From CAYOLL01 sp964404765 [NCBI: uncultured Gemmatimonadota bacterium] (GTDB lineage Bacteria > 4572-55): a stretch of DNA of 60,038 bases. Below are positions 39,401 to 40,249 of the stretch, one piece after another. The notes beneath the pieces were generated by a model that did no database searches, was not told the DNA's origin, and was given only the letters and a program-made list of their open reading frames with translations. The stretch spans positions 1-60,038 of the forward strand of contig CAYOLL010000015.1 of assembly GCA_964404765.1 (NCBI GenBank), in the 5' to 3' direction. The stretch's first letter is position 1, and every line of letters starts with the position of its first letter. Position numbers and translations under genes: made by a program.

Positions 39401-39458
39401 ATGCGCCGATTAACATCAACGCGCAGTACAACCCCGAAATTAAATAGAGCTTCCTCAT
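9450..39458 (-). CDS. Giant secreted surface protein of 10,002 residues
   Basis: The ATG at 39458 is chosen because AAAGGAGAGGAAGTA precedes it and a signal peptide follows (cleavage near AQA-S). Order: first FlgD-like Ig unit (about residue 40); two FN3-like segments (about 140-330); a second FlgD-like unit (about 537) and Ig-like domains; about 20 further tandem FlgD-Ig plus Ig pairs (about 1188-6000, period about 240 aa), each opening DPFSPNGD and closing with a GNxS...FLSDL stretch; Ig-like domains; two 'GVIGIN' units; a DUF2135-like domain; five or six 'WxDSD' units; two more GVIGIN units; further FlgD-like and Ig domains; an unassigned beta domain; a degraded FlgD-like end (about 9900-10002). 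Acidic VDDD loops may bind calcium. A long surface fibre or adhesin is inferred. The frame is uninterrupted. PorV-like and barrel genes follow. Confidence 0.9.
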   Translation of the reverse strand: MRKLYLISGLYCALMLIGASLGFAPVAQASNRPGVVDYYADPDPFSPQNDGVKDTTTIFYTLVDDSSATLNRVFNIFPPTPYVVPPSIETVQWDLIALTIGGLASGVYDLAFTSFVNVDVDPAGTFRTFEGIKSRNMNLILPVLPVGFTGWAVHLSWDPVPNAVAYGVYVKKGSSGWTGSDLVGTFSTPQTTGCLGVYISGVCFPDYFGNAQALGCPPTDRPELENGPMISSATLTPGASSLLVGTTYYYIVTAWVTFDEGRALCPLQLFFYTRETLPSNQVAVTPTAVNQQVRIEWEPVPEAIYYTVYRSTTPWAYSDGNDFTIGTFRVNDLVTETPPPGAPTAVYQNRFSIDSGAALIPGEPAVPHTIDVTNVAVGNQRFLWDGRDDLGNSVPEGNHAFQFIARDGQFNIWTTSGPLEVDITRPELFGFTDEDLFFSVTEDVVYDAQIYNVFDELVRTVSGTASELTIASSTSGSGITRNQIDWDKTDIYGNPVPNGVYTVVLDAVDNAGNKAQEIVSAEVNVNSAIQIGNLTANPDVISPNGDTFYDQSTVSYDLSTTSQVEKYILCGAVINTVPKFIDAGTVSNGTLTSFTIFPTAAELIRTEDWTVTFTTATNFNVTSTTGGAYAGTVGTTFSAGALFSFLISSDTSAVYTVGDKFTFGTYAALDTVRYYPYQTEYPVFNPQTVIWEGFDHQGRTLDTGDYVFRVHATDGFVSAFDQVRILVDLDPPNNPVYLVPFLLTKEPTVDIDGIVPGGGAVEVELYRNALLVGRNPVDPATSSFTFDAVTLNDGPNVIAARARDEAYNWSGFSEITIRRDITNPLIVKTFPSDNSVLNPFNVDLSHIWAILYDANDILFPQSSITLIGPNGAVVGRDTLYSTSNVDSLVFTLGIADTLLPEGIYSIQISAVDQVGNVTNDVIQFTIDTIGTEEPVILSTFPVHKLVIGAPFDSIAVMLQDKSGVGINYNPGLTFVKLWDGFNPASVIATASDGILTNRPDTLAFKFFNRFPTDGTKDGLYRFIIHAQDNAANVLTPPDSFSYYFYYDTSAPLIDSVFVYSNFGTFNQQRAIVPANTDSTTISGAVTRLAVRLTDAANPSLPIPILNQLKADLNASTVTITGPGPVAPIITNDGNQTIILLFNQLTVEGFYEIEITPVDLAGNTGLPKTYKFYYDQLLPQLSNVDANPDPFSPKNMDGFLDQTLISFSLSEDADVSIEIISSDSGLVKVYPYQPYAAALSPLYVIWDGKKSVANPDSFVVSGVYTARIKARSRNQALSNQVVQEYTTVVVDNTPPVAPTLEYPVPCANYSLDPVVSTNPVEIRGSHPEPGVTVEVFVIPTGTDQSKASGQVIATSLLQSQGTAVIGADGQFAINATLEPGFNLVTAYAVDAVGNKRTIGNPAFQKTDVRVATSAPATLANAFENGDIVDGVPLATGNRILIKNQILGRENGVYIVQAAGAPVRATDMDASAEFNNAFMKVTAGSLANTYWRCLTLNPVLGTTAIQFDVFDRSDLQFSNFLCGSNANDPGGLSYPPRKIVLSTFGISSLDIQPEPFSPENDDNAFENTTFTYNVRGGDASLSHEVTINIYNPSGPLFFTTGSLTGLFEIANPHTYTWNGMDTGNTVPASAGQLDQFYKVEVIDFVPAANVTSALIDYLRIDNKPPQPVQFQTPATNNNTARVSGSPVEITGFVQPEADAIVVELFVDDHDPATPRESMGEFPVDPLTGAFTGSVTLVRPDTNWVYAVARDPIYNKTTDFGVAPDSIMIILGDTNIQVNAVKPNPFAPKLGSGMFDRATFSFNISQSSVVTILIKDPVSNDTLATVFQDTLSTFLNPHAITFDGRVNAKWVNNSNVVNATNTCTWRDKVLADGGYIYQIGADQISGGVNGQYDAIKTGVIIVDNTPPAPPLVNTLALNSTETTIDIEGSTEPGATVRFYVSSDGVFNSTTDILGGKVVANATTGAFTGTVTDLNIGENYVYAVALDAFLNQSDRDSIYTACSVGTLTTRGSISTSSPAVGAAGPSWHWAQRVIVSQNQITVINSGPTPFSPGNNILKRPSFDGFFDDTFLAFQLEQTSIVRVEIYADRSPTPVLLNTLAFADTLSGSQFIDVTHTYAWNGRITTAAGLSYADAGVTNPLPSYFTQASDSIANDNRNYYWRVRAIQLINGVPGDSTVQLEPIVVDVTPPVINSLTRSLITYPDSSFNFTTEPSLTVRGRTEAGADVTVVVDDDRNPNDTGDTTPGLALAPVTADNLGQFEATVTLNPLSPNFIHAIVADAVANEDTIFFATTGIDSITLSEMAVTVVSTTPQIISPDNGDFVADFTTITYNITKDAYMRLIVYTDTGTPVDTIGAAGTNAPTLRFNALNPHIFAWDPDSATVAPFLVNKQGAFKLQVQAFDADLYLTFPGLTPQVANGFVFVDLLPPDTLRLTSPLPKPLETVAVVTTSTPTISGITEPGATVILFVNRTNVADSTQAFSRASAQADAVTGLFSAEISISSGNNYIFGWAIDPIGNITDNPSNVLAVRLSDLAILDATVDPTPFSPKNNDDLFDFTTVQFDVSGDAMAWIAVFKHGQTDTIYRAPATASQQVLAGQGPHRFSWDGTNRALTSPFNVVDSCGTGLYNIVIYVDDPATSNIDATDTLSVIVDNLPPPAPIMQVIAPTSTQTPISVAGTAEPLSTVLVYRSSVAQGGLESLVATVTVSATGTFTANIPLIGGANTIRARAIDAVGNEACVSPNWSASQTTFLTGVNIADATASPNNFSPNADNALDATTVSYSLSENALVTVFVVPANALTPVIDTLAVDVSQVTGLTHTFTWNGLLNRPGPGAAAAYDNRNFNPASFGYPHVSVTGDPNTSGDGTANDGNYRFMIVARLSTDAAGTVRATALAPIRLDTTAPNPPTVFDPAFPDTFMLESPITVRGISEPNVSIYVYVDDNLADGFLEKNPVGPVATNASGSFIVPNVELFEGVNYIWAVAVDSVENVSDSSAVRRTYLSLLSFSAVEVEPTHFSQFGVPAGEFPTFATISADINAGSEVASTVRAIMRVYDRLGETGGVIVDADTLNFNTLNNPIVFTFPSNQTTTSTGTIPCDTPLGVGCGPYTVVVEVKDQGNTAKFKRTVVYDDTAPATPRLATPSGAIAVPGGFTLTTSNATFTLNGFADPNPGLPTADYAVFYSIDDDSCLVGTGAGCATTDVTPPIPFDYTNIADVSINGTFQMDVELNIGENYIFVQGRDNVGNVTATSGNTLNVANRSRYLIKQTSELSVDGLTVTPDVFSPQDRNNQLDETYITYSITTDSATVTVDVLSISGTLLTTIFSGTQYGLANPQQVIWNGAVPNGSLNFQSPDPQAPGFYQIRVTAATNGAANTATERISLKIDNEEPEQALLQLPASVVGVTPFELRGIVRTNGLSEANVTVEIYVDNDSLFTNQPDGSDAGSLPDVDFTPPQLVTPVTTDQFGAFAVDVPLEIGANYIFVRMTDDVFNENPPDSLANGVIFLSDMNITVIDPSPNPNPFSPNGDNFFDLTTFTFDLSNSAIVKGRILSTDVASQALVYDLGTDTLNVASNPQQFRWNGITRNTAFRETNAKIRACNSGITDSTAASIPGTYIFQIEATEIIGQNGANLVLGETVVASRTVIVDNIAPDTSIIVLQPIPTPTVESAATLRGVAELGATVQAFIDNGLGFLFEDEATADDLTGEFEIGLELRPGTNRVYVRAIDEVLNTCGTSDTLTVFLSELSFGAHEANPSPFSPNGDNLLDRTNISFDISQDAQVTLRIFRPDNLTTPFYTAGPEQRFAVLPNAFQWLGADPVRDADVTVDDAYPYVYRLTAVDLGGAVAVVSGNVVVDVKPPFAPIITSWPSATNSSPADIQGITLEPGIEVSVWVDDDSCFVGSGAGCALADPTPPIPQDQVDSDNVSGLWEMTLDLENGFNYLFTQGKDDVENKSPVSFRNPANQRYVIFLSDVSISGLEAAPETFSPNKDLIADFSNINFAISQGGLVSLNVYDPSGQTLIETFFGPTQRAEGDHSIIWDGDNPITTRLDSLPDNVYPVEVVVNVNGIIASDRVNVEIDNTRPSAPIIVDPPTDISVTTSSLNLLGIAEGGSLVDIYADSDTTDIIPAILVAEDVPSDPSLATFKVSIDLRPGFNYIWAYATDEVGNRSSRSNVRRVFLSDLFVGEPTADPDPFSPADPHFAESLDINDFTTISYDVGDVATITVRFYTSQGVQIDSVLVGTQYPADNPNKMIWDGKPRPGAWDADNDGFVDNGFYLYKVEARSQGLIAQTEFTPIRVDLARPTAPILINPTPPVSSSPLEVVGSGEPGVDVRVWVESEVDANGKINLTPGGLPRGLIQGEDVTTNATTGQFTASVALKEGDNDVYAQAIDAQGLKSPLYVTNTTSDPNIITIFLTTLNVGNPIASPDPFSPNGDNFMDRTFISYNISKDALVSVIVKGDISDTLWSYYPWVGTGFHTPGSDLQFKAENPNAIAWDGKINNTNWVGNPFYDRDSRPGYVDDGVYTYVIRVTEQDTIKTSAYITGTVVVDLTPPDTLILSQPDSVSFDAGITVEGVVIEPTGTPEVDAEVFMYVESGSFANGRIDRVGTSYGPFDTGADGSVNGTVTLQDGNNDIYAIAIDKVGNRSSYSNVVISYLSSLRIEGAEVNPPVFSPNGDLQLDRTILNYNITADDTTWIEVLSLTDTLLTTVLARTPQYESQNPQQVEFLGAVDSTAATFRYLRKPLQRLGTSRKYILADGIYRFRIRAKERLGLPVVEEIDFEVDNSGPPAPIITAPINNFVTNKVTIDVTGFSEPLSLVEIYVDDDNIFTDMTDITPPVLQGEAAETGENTGIFKGPIELRTGENWLFALAYDPYANPSVPSTPGVRVVLSEVNIDIEGVEPSPFSPNGDLFLDETNLTFSLSHDARVSVDVEDEQGNFVRSLRDSVFMSMELNPHRVIWNGRDGGNTVQRDGVYFFKIIVTEITEQGNAGLTLVVEEPVLIDNTPPAAPIVTKLLSAYSMDAITVTGSAEPGATVIVYVDDDSLAADANDTTPPRPMTGVEVDDLTGQFEDSGVQLLPGYNYIHATATDPYGNISPRSTPVQQVFLSDLFIGMAGITPDPFAPQPGIGDNFLEFTTINFTISQDCSVKVEVYDETGNNLLKSFPYKQRFSDNNPQREIWDGSLNTSAIGGTSDDADVASRGIADDGFYRIVVTAKIKIVNDGEVTAEGTGSVNIDLTPPPPPILNDLAESVSSTPISVSGTAEQSSNITIYVENPGDGIAGNGSVVRTITVEAGAVTGRFSSPLDLNDGSNDVYARSTDAYGNVSQPSLVERVFLSEHKVTGPFANPNPFSPNRDNITDFTLIGYTLSADSRVTIEIYTNAGLLVKRLIDKQERFEVSNPNLERWDGSVAVTGGAGDANNNGIADDGIYRVLIIAERGTTQILTARADFAILVDLTPPERPTLLAINNPATQTPIRVSGYTETNANVTLYVENPANGQVGGAAAELYEDNIADDRTGRFTVDSVELLEGDNDVYAIACDEVGNCSQPSAVQKIFLSELRVTGLTVSPNPFSPNGDFVKDQTYASYALSNVEGVSQILVTLQVKTLDAANTTIYTQGPVPQLPTERNQMSWNGAVDLNGNWDLNHDGFADDNVYLIEIIAQATNGQGATVTSHGTASVRVDLTAPSAPILVDVPRGTSDNPLTVRGFTESNATVDLYVEQPGDSILTGLPVWLVQTVTADQFGVFEADLDLQAAMDHDVYARAADEVGNKSPFSEVYRVFLSDLNIEELSADPRAFSPNFDGNDDVTTIRYNISVDAQATLQITKLSAGVTTPTPLRTNIGDGRMTLVQIGNSSYVDPENWTLTIIEAGNPANGSPALFRLIGSFSGVQVESGLVGGYIATTHDSTGALSFAVYEGGTPMRVGDTFTFSTFPAGSTILTDGPRGVSNEQNPQEFVWDGLALDRRSRGTGPYLVTVKATDGSGFEANARTGINLSLDKTRPIVVSTYPEANEVLDTLTEVSAVLSDVVTGSAGFDSGLDRIRSIIQLFDPNGRQILGTKVIPQQEPNTIKLTGFDLPRASGIFELRVTPYDREGNVGLQTTVRFTFDHASPTFVDAVPADGSCIRGLENDNGDMLPVDRVILGVADNGSRIDFTSSWIRLQRMDTGDTLTGAKFQPDFEHIGLRLAFPLTINTLYRTTGFIYDLAGNLSVITKTFTFDNIAPTIEGILVGENVLRREEQIINSIIPVLDVTVNFNDVTCHLNANNSYVALYHADDTVVPGNVEVVEVIESVSFRLDEPLAVDGSDDGSYYLIYKGEDKAGNSLIDTLSFVYVSSRPTTAELIDQTGDPQGIDVLSDPLGVIGINIQDGNRSEQLNWVDVEIIDVGPLNITKADFSLLDSDASSGIALYVDSNDPAGVNGEYDPTDTVVPVAFPFYQGNGIMVRLVPSDGQQIPNTDIGASAGPDFFIVVRSSEVIQYRDEFQVRINANGVAWSSGTSEQPLTTRTIMCIVPTFLRNLVTSKQEIGALSPPTGVIGINAYDNIAVGGPELAAITVGIIDEGRDGKVEPVDFLDLSTRQVNGLTFSGVAVYRDANNPGGVGNGVFDPTDIPVPLDDITTWDENFRTTLYLDNAAVPANDLGENDGDDYFVVIRTSGFIQTGDDFRVTIPTKGVTYSDGSQSNKTLTTNVLKAVVYNEPPSITITQPDQPQELPNPDGTYTIEWIDSDADNDAKICLYYVGRLDRQVEPDTLAPPPSGAPEVTIVSHANNDTLANRIITNFTGTIEDNDSEITSAVLTLNGSTQTLRVVDGQFTSTIILSAGNNAVSVSAIDDLGNRGATTINLYGAFPPAGIRVTLTWEAGDQSDVDLHVVDPANERVYYGHRTSGATGGNLDVDDTNGFGPENMTWTLEQARAHPGLYDVQVNLYSDDGQGPQTCFVTVTLNENQPNAETRMFGPHVIETDDFNGGNPAAWWDRFPPNNGELDVQYNGQSFSFANPNAGTVISQGIINRNDISSRNVISDQPARTDDGASTRGSTFVREQIACGISEDDEANRYVWDTSGIPAGEYRIYATIDDEINTQRSDLSNGSVLIPDAKPEIHIINPAIMGELTGDSLYTITWRDSDTDSDAKIALYWAPSLTDIRLTAQRLIVSGLSEDNETDSYRWDISRLTPGQNYWVIAQIADITNPAQYDTSNGYINIINAGAFITILDPDGLDDTAHLSYLIKWHDTDPDNSALISLWFDTNNEGFNGTKIVEGIQEDFDGDQDTYLWDTSRLPNGQYFVYGIIGDGIPGGNEGRNYSQGTVTILHNQPPSIGIVEPDGVADLADDTYTIRWTDSDPEDNARIQLFFASNDSVGPWTPINTAGFPGSTPGGMPEDSDIDEFVWDTAGLVTGTYWVKATINDGVSAEIYDIGGPLKVNRRPRLTLLTPPVEGVVVNDGYVLEWTDFDADNDATISLFYSADDIFDPTTDAVIASNLSENSPQNFYAWDLDNVPSGVYRIFGVIGDGFWPPQTAMSPGKLTIFSNVSYADLTTEGQRIDPKNDVPMAVLGINVSDGTNGSAFLTQVTVRVSDVGTTLGNLSVGDFEALTGGVLSDLSGIAIYEDGLSGQQGVFDPENDPVVYVGRANWQSFTNYHEVTLQPQSGVEIPDTDTGFFEGPDFFICIRASKFMDYMDDFVVQIPDNGVLLNVGLVPGSITTNKITARVPTFLTDESSDPAWGYAIPPDHKRAVIGINVHDEGSVLNPRINRVTVEYEQLGGDQDFTPADLMPLTAGANSGLSLYRDVNGSGDFEQNTDTFIPLAAVPVFVGNSVDLIPSVPLNIDSADDGKPDYFVVIHTSNGASVGDNFRIRIPVFGVSFTDGVPSGKSIRTQELYVVDGIGGIRDRILTWRDQNLLLFGDTYNGNSRVFFTVDDGLSQSGIDSVTIRDVSNSRDSIVVRINDNGEFPDRRASDGSFTGVFTLRSDGGTPGSNTNDRLDHIDVSDNGRVEIQANLYRRGQQGTANVWGDFTPPDRLDSTIDPVRFSPGPATDHDRDSTKISFTVGGPGYQTTDHVFVQIVYGPTNDPVRRWRAVSGRNGVYSQMWAGEDDKETNNVIFDTDRRSDDDYVSADGAHQVYISVGSNTFQVETIVDRVPPRLDFVSDLDHFDPPSPWDPSESAMIYKYQTSEDVLAILSVYLRNPNNPDDLVLVYRSVPTTGLASMQTGNDLEWDGLVNQENALSEVGLRAPNGNYVYNISAEDLAGNDAAEPLIDQFILITPLSIEATVEQDGDDIISRYQVGSESFVKLTVQAGPSEAVSTIPVKRGSGPNGSMLEEARKGNMTLIRTSATTGTHSWEVVYDAPNSRFTVRKDGAPLSGFYTNMYRRYRTGDGEVEFAIYPGEVSFANGDKFVFYTFAPRANIQVLVNDLVENPIIPHQQDTEYVIKWLGGKYQELYPLGEGRYTFKFEVEDEVGNRIQTAVPLDLVRDIWAPQALSFKPIGDGGSINRADTIGVYVSDVTSSRWGWGFDDVRSEVHFYKLLNDTLLSAEIGSGFSRRLERDLFFFTRVDTSDLDGQYVVTYQLYDLKGNTTGVQRIRFTLDRTPPCIVQTIPKHNGYWNQPLRRILAKVTDACFGDGRPSSGVDSLATRIVLFNPLGQVVPAQSALGYDATFGGYVLELENVLSSNGSQDGVYTFTVTVQDRLGSRATYTFKFTYDTEEPLLTNMYTDVAPETNLTRVQAGFTTPVNSVTAVMSDVDTTLFGPWPGSGVDLSDTASVLKIFAPSGRQIETNATAIGGTIRRITFAPTDTVGLYKLEIAPQDKAGNKSQPARVHSFFFDNAGPRVLAFYPPGPYVNTPLSRVAALVSDGLGIGVDRARSTVRLQKQVGQAYQPINGQQNSLEDSLWYNLVPPLRINGADDGVYRIEACAADRLGNQRCYTNNFVYDTQAPSLLTVRANDQSENLMETERFLGRLLSLTATLTDQTQFFIGSGINADSSYVALYRIQNQSELVAIRGYVSTDGIRTLNFILDPDDPEALVNGLYIAVVSAWDVAGNQHQYAVEFNMTVDTDLPYVEALCLRAPQDRPQEECLVKEISEVISFEASRLYLCLDDLTTGFRNGFVLITTPSGNEITIEDFEQVGPGCFETALELEGSGAYELTVTLWDRAGNQSETHYAFQYNYDGVAPTAQLVDPMTDPQQHLLWEIKARIDDGTGSGVNWEATQIVLKTTEGDPITGHKLIAANEGCVVWQLDRPLSTNGEYEVEVTSFDRNNNFRAEVIEMNFVYDNAIPVINSTYPGSGQTVFSDVKYVSVTVQDIGAVGPTGMESGVGPNLSDRAEVVETSARFRAPFDNKGTINGFSLSNTATLTAEWRVSILPGGLTFTVVGSLNPTQIYTGGNVGSRFTINQYGLSFIVSAGSRPFVGGDGFLFRTERTGSDLYVTDSFGRRLSGRRIGQTAALALMDSENSLIVANSDKSGEAAINTLNNTTITTTSGYIEAESSGNLVFTLYNGSADEEWVSFIKLDFPSGVTVQTATHFIGGRGGDMAYDGAQGNGVDVFWGNPTASRGFVAQGQSAIAQVTISVDRTMEGRPIIIPYMIRGDRGTIIEGASATITINPSDRGRDVMIYQLDKPLNSATLAGDYSIKVTPVDHNGNVGVEQQYRFTYENRWPTHVVTTVTDADRLYKNGDTIHMSSAWNIPANVDSAAITLDVSAVDSEVSLKSYGFGASYTGFSNSGTDILKFDYTLSTGNTIGTGATAYDRQIPLIIQLFFDGIVFSDTLVGLAVDVDNDPPGTPDVVDGSLPATVTADGLSYVVRDTVVTFQVTVPDDDVDTLLVFNNGRAARVTVRPRTNGAAAASYSSSSDGLVALMAAKAGKTYTGDLAAQAATGSGDPIIGSRVFNVTVRLEPGENTIDVQALDRAGNRSSKKSDLITIIYNNAVGEPDIDVPTELGGDDPIILELIDPALSATYDFYNLAGQLIRHEVQTAPSSAGVTYFKFTWDKTNNAKKDVNNGPVILMVKVNYVGKGEKLLKKQIAMVMTR
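11270..11580 (-). repeat. GDxFxFxT insertion module, copy 4
   Basis: Runs from NGFSLSNTATLTAEWRVSI through FTVVGSLNPTQIYTGG to VGGDGFLFRTERTG, placed in an Ig-like domain near the C-terminal end. It is followed by an unassigned beta domain (about 10720-11150). Confidence 0.5.
14310..14620 (-). repeat. GDxFxFxT insertion module, copy 3
   Basis: Runs from KRGSGPNGSMLEEARKG through HSWEVVYDAPNSRFTV to ANGDKFVFYTFAP, again placed inside a FlgD-like unit before the TEYVIKWLGG strand. Confidence 0.5.
15880..16930 (-). repeat. GVIGIN-type units, copies 3 and 4
   Basis: These repeat the pattern of 19430-20500 (VLGINVSDG ... SGIAIYEDG ... FDPENDPV ... GPDFFICIRAS, then VIGINVHDEG ... SGLSLYRDV ... 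PDYFVVIHTS). The presence of a second pair beyond the WxDSD run suggests duplication of a composite block (GVIGIN pair plus WxDSD) within the gene. Confidence 0.6.
16950..18400 (-). repeat. Run of 'WxDSD' units of the giant protein
   Basis: About five units of about 90 aa with the core YTIxWxDSDxDxDAxIxLY...GLSEDxxxDxYxWDTSxLPxGxYxVxAxIxD. A first half-unit sits at 19256-19400. The fold is probably FN3-like. These units are more alike than the FlgD-like ones, suggesting later expansion. Confidence 0.65.
18447..18479. repeat. Perfect 15-bp palindrome with 3-base loop inside coding DNA
   Basis: AGAAATGACATTTCT, then TGA, then its exact reverse complement. It lies at the junction between the DUF2135-like domain and the resumed 'WxDSD' unit, in a stretch coding for low-complexity residues (NDISSRNVISDQ) that belongs to neither domain. 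It looks like a small inserted hairpin kept in frame. Confidence 0.75.
18490..18990 (-). other. DUF2135 (YfaP)-like domain within the giant protein
   Basis: The segment begins GIRVTLTWEAGDQSDVDLHV and contains VYYGHRTSG, a G-rich loop with DVDDTNGFGPEN and GLYDVQVNLYSDD, matching the DUF2135 pattern. It follows an Ig-like domain and, together with it, separates the two halves of a 'WxDSD' unit (first half about 19256-19400, second half about 18240-18400). Confidence 0.7.
19430..20500 (-). repeat. Two 'GVIGIN' units of the giant protein
   Basis: Two tandem units of about 165 aa, each with GVIGINxxD, then DFxxLxxxxxSGxAxYxD, FDPTDxxVP, and GxDxFxVVIRTS...FxVxIxxxGVxxSxG. Two more copies lie at 15880-16930. 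I know no named family. The Asp-rich turns could bind metal. Confidence 0.6.
21690..22000 (-). repeat. GDxFxFxT insertion module, copy 2
   Basis: Inserted in FlgD-like unit 22: starts after LQITKLSAG, contains ENWTLTIIEAG and LIGSFSGVQ, and ends VGDTFTFSTFPAG before the NPQEFVWDG strand. The insertion point matches that of copy 1. Confidence 0.55.
34950..35240 (-). other. Phage tail-fibre-like module inside the giant protein
   Basis: About residues 1406-1505. The order VRVATSAPATLANAFENGD, then LATGNRILIKNQ, then ENGVYIVQAAGAPVRATDMD and a GTTAIQFDVF end is the pattern of a repeat familiar from phage tail-fibre and related structural proteins (family knowledge, from memory). It sits between an Ig domain and FlgD-like unit 4 and accounts for the extra length of this period. 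Its GC and codon use look like the surroundings, so any acquisition is old. Confidence 0.6.
37480..37760 (-). repeat. GDxFxFxT insertion module, copy 1
   Basis: About 95 residues (from VINTVPKFIDAGTVSNG to VGDKFTFGTYAA) interrupt the second FlgD-like unit between the first strand and the NPQTVIWEG strand. The module has an ExWTVTF strand, a G-rich turn and ends in GDKFTFGT. Three related modules occur later in the protein. Confidence 0.55.
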
Positions 39459-39621
39459 TACTTCCTCTCCTTTATGGCGTCCTTTTGGATGGAACGAAAC
39501 GGACTGAGAGCAACAATTTATAAAAAACATGAATTCACAAATAGACCGGAGCAGCAAAAATTTACGTTGCCTGTCACTAAACAATGAGCTTTGTTACTTT
39601 ATAAAAATAGCTTTCACGTGC

Positions 39622-39656
39622 AAAAGCCCCCCCGCAAGATCACGCGGCGAAGGCTT
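39622..39656 (-). terminator. Terminator-like hairpin in the giant-gene leader
   Basis: On the minus strand AAGCC pairs with GGCTT and an inner CCGC pairs with GCGG, followed by TTTTG. The stem is GC-rich in otherwise AT-rich DNA. Its base begins one nucleotide past the first base of the TAA that ends the 29-codon ORF. It may end a short transcript, attenuate the giant gene, or be a gltX terminator far downstream. Confidence 0.55.
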
Positions 39657-39744
39657 AAATACAAAAACGACTAAACGAGCTAACTCTTTTATAATCATAT
39701 AGATACGTTTTTTTCAGGGATCGTTTTAAAGCGGATTTTTTCAT
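39655..39744 (-). CDS. 29-codon leader ORF, basic peptide
   Basis: It reads MKKSALKRSLKKTYLYDYKR and nine further residues, ending in TAA within the base of the hairpin at 39622-39656. It is strongly basic (nine Lys/Arg) and has only a weak AAAG ribosome site. It lies about 50 nt after the predicted start of the giant-gene transcript. It may be a leader peptide or chance; a small regulatory protein is possible. I do not recognise it. Confidence 0.35.
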   Translation of the reverse strand: MKKSALKRSLKKTYLYDYKRVSSFSRFCI

Positions 39745-39800
39745 AACATCTTTATTTGTATACCATTACATCTGTATCCTTAAGAAATTACTTTAAGTAA

Positions 39801-39828
39801 AGTATAGCAGAAAAAAAATGTTTGTCAA
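39801..39828 (-). promoter_or_regulatory. Strong sigma-70-type promoter for the giant gene
   Basis: TTGACA (39828-39823) and TATACT (39806-39801) with a 16-base AT-rich spacer, reading toward the giant gene. T-tracts lie on both sides of the -35 box. No other reading frame lies between it and the 29-codon ORF. Confidence 0.7.
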
Positions 39829-39906
39829 GCAAAAAAAAGGTAACGCTAAAAGCTATTGGCTGTTAGCCTTACGCATCATGGCAGCCCGGTCGTCTGACTT
39901 GCCTAA

Positions 39907-40197
39907 CCTGAATTATTGACCACGAAGCACACTAAACACACGAAAGGGTTGTCATTTAAAAAGTTACGCATCCAAAACGAAAAAAGTAAAATTTTAAGCC
40001 TGAAATTGATAAACCCTTACTTTTTGTGCCTTTCGTGGATTTCGTGATTAATTTAATAAAATTATTCCCAAACATTTGCGCGGCGCACGAGAATGTTGTA
40101 GCTCAGATTAGCAATCTGAGCATACTTGGAGAAAGCACAGAATGCTATTCTGTGCTACAATTGCGGCTGACCACTTTATGAATTCTTCAGGCTAAAT
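39907..40197. repeat. Composite of dispersed palindromic repeats
   Basis: Positions 39907-39927 match the complement of 51469-51489 (20 of 21). A CACGAAAGG-type inverted pair follows (about 39920-39952 and 40012-40045). At 40071-40094 is a 24-nt word also present at 49611-49634 (23 of 24). Then two perfect hairpins: GCTCAGATT/AATCTGAGC (from 40101) and AGCACAGAAT/ATTCTGTGCT (from 40134). The right end (40178-40197) roughly mirrors the left end. There is no gene in 39829-40249. Confidence 0.6.
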
Positions 40198-40249
40198 TGT
40201 GGATGTACTGCGTTCAGATTCTCAATTATGGGCAAAAAAACATTCGGTT

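Larger units (their letters stand above)
39459..39800 (-). promoter_or_regulatory. Long 5' leader of the giant gene
   Basis: About 335 nt separate the predicted transcription start (near 39794) from the ATG at 39458. The leader is AT-rich. It carries a 29-codon ORF (39655-39744), a terminator-like hairpin (39622-39656), then about 160 nt of AT-rich sequence, then a strong ribosome site. The order ORF, hairpin, gene is what an attenuator looks like. I could not match it to a named riboswitch class. Confidence 0.5.

Noticed and set aside
6996-39458. Complete type IX secretion system
   Set aside because: Only a PorV-type protein and FlgD-like C-termini are seen; no porK, L, M, N or sov homologue lies in the window.
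39622-39744. c-di-GMP or other known riboswitch in the giant-gene leader
   Set aside because: I could not find the conserved core of any class I know; only an ORF plus hairpin is supported.
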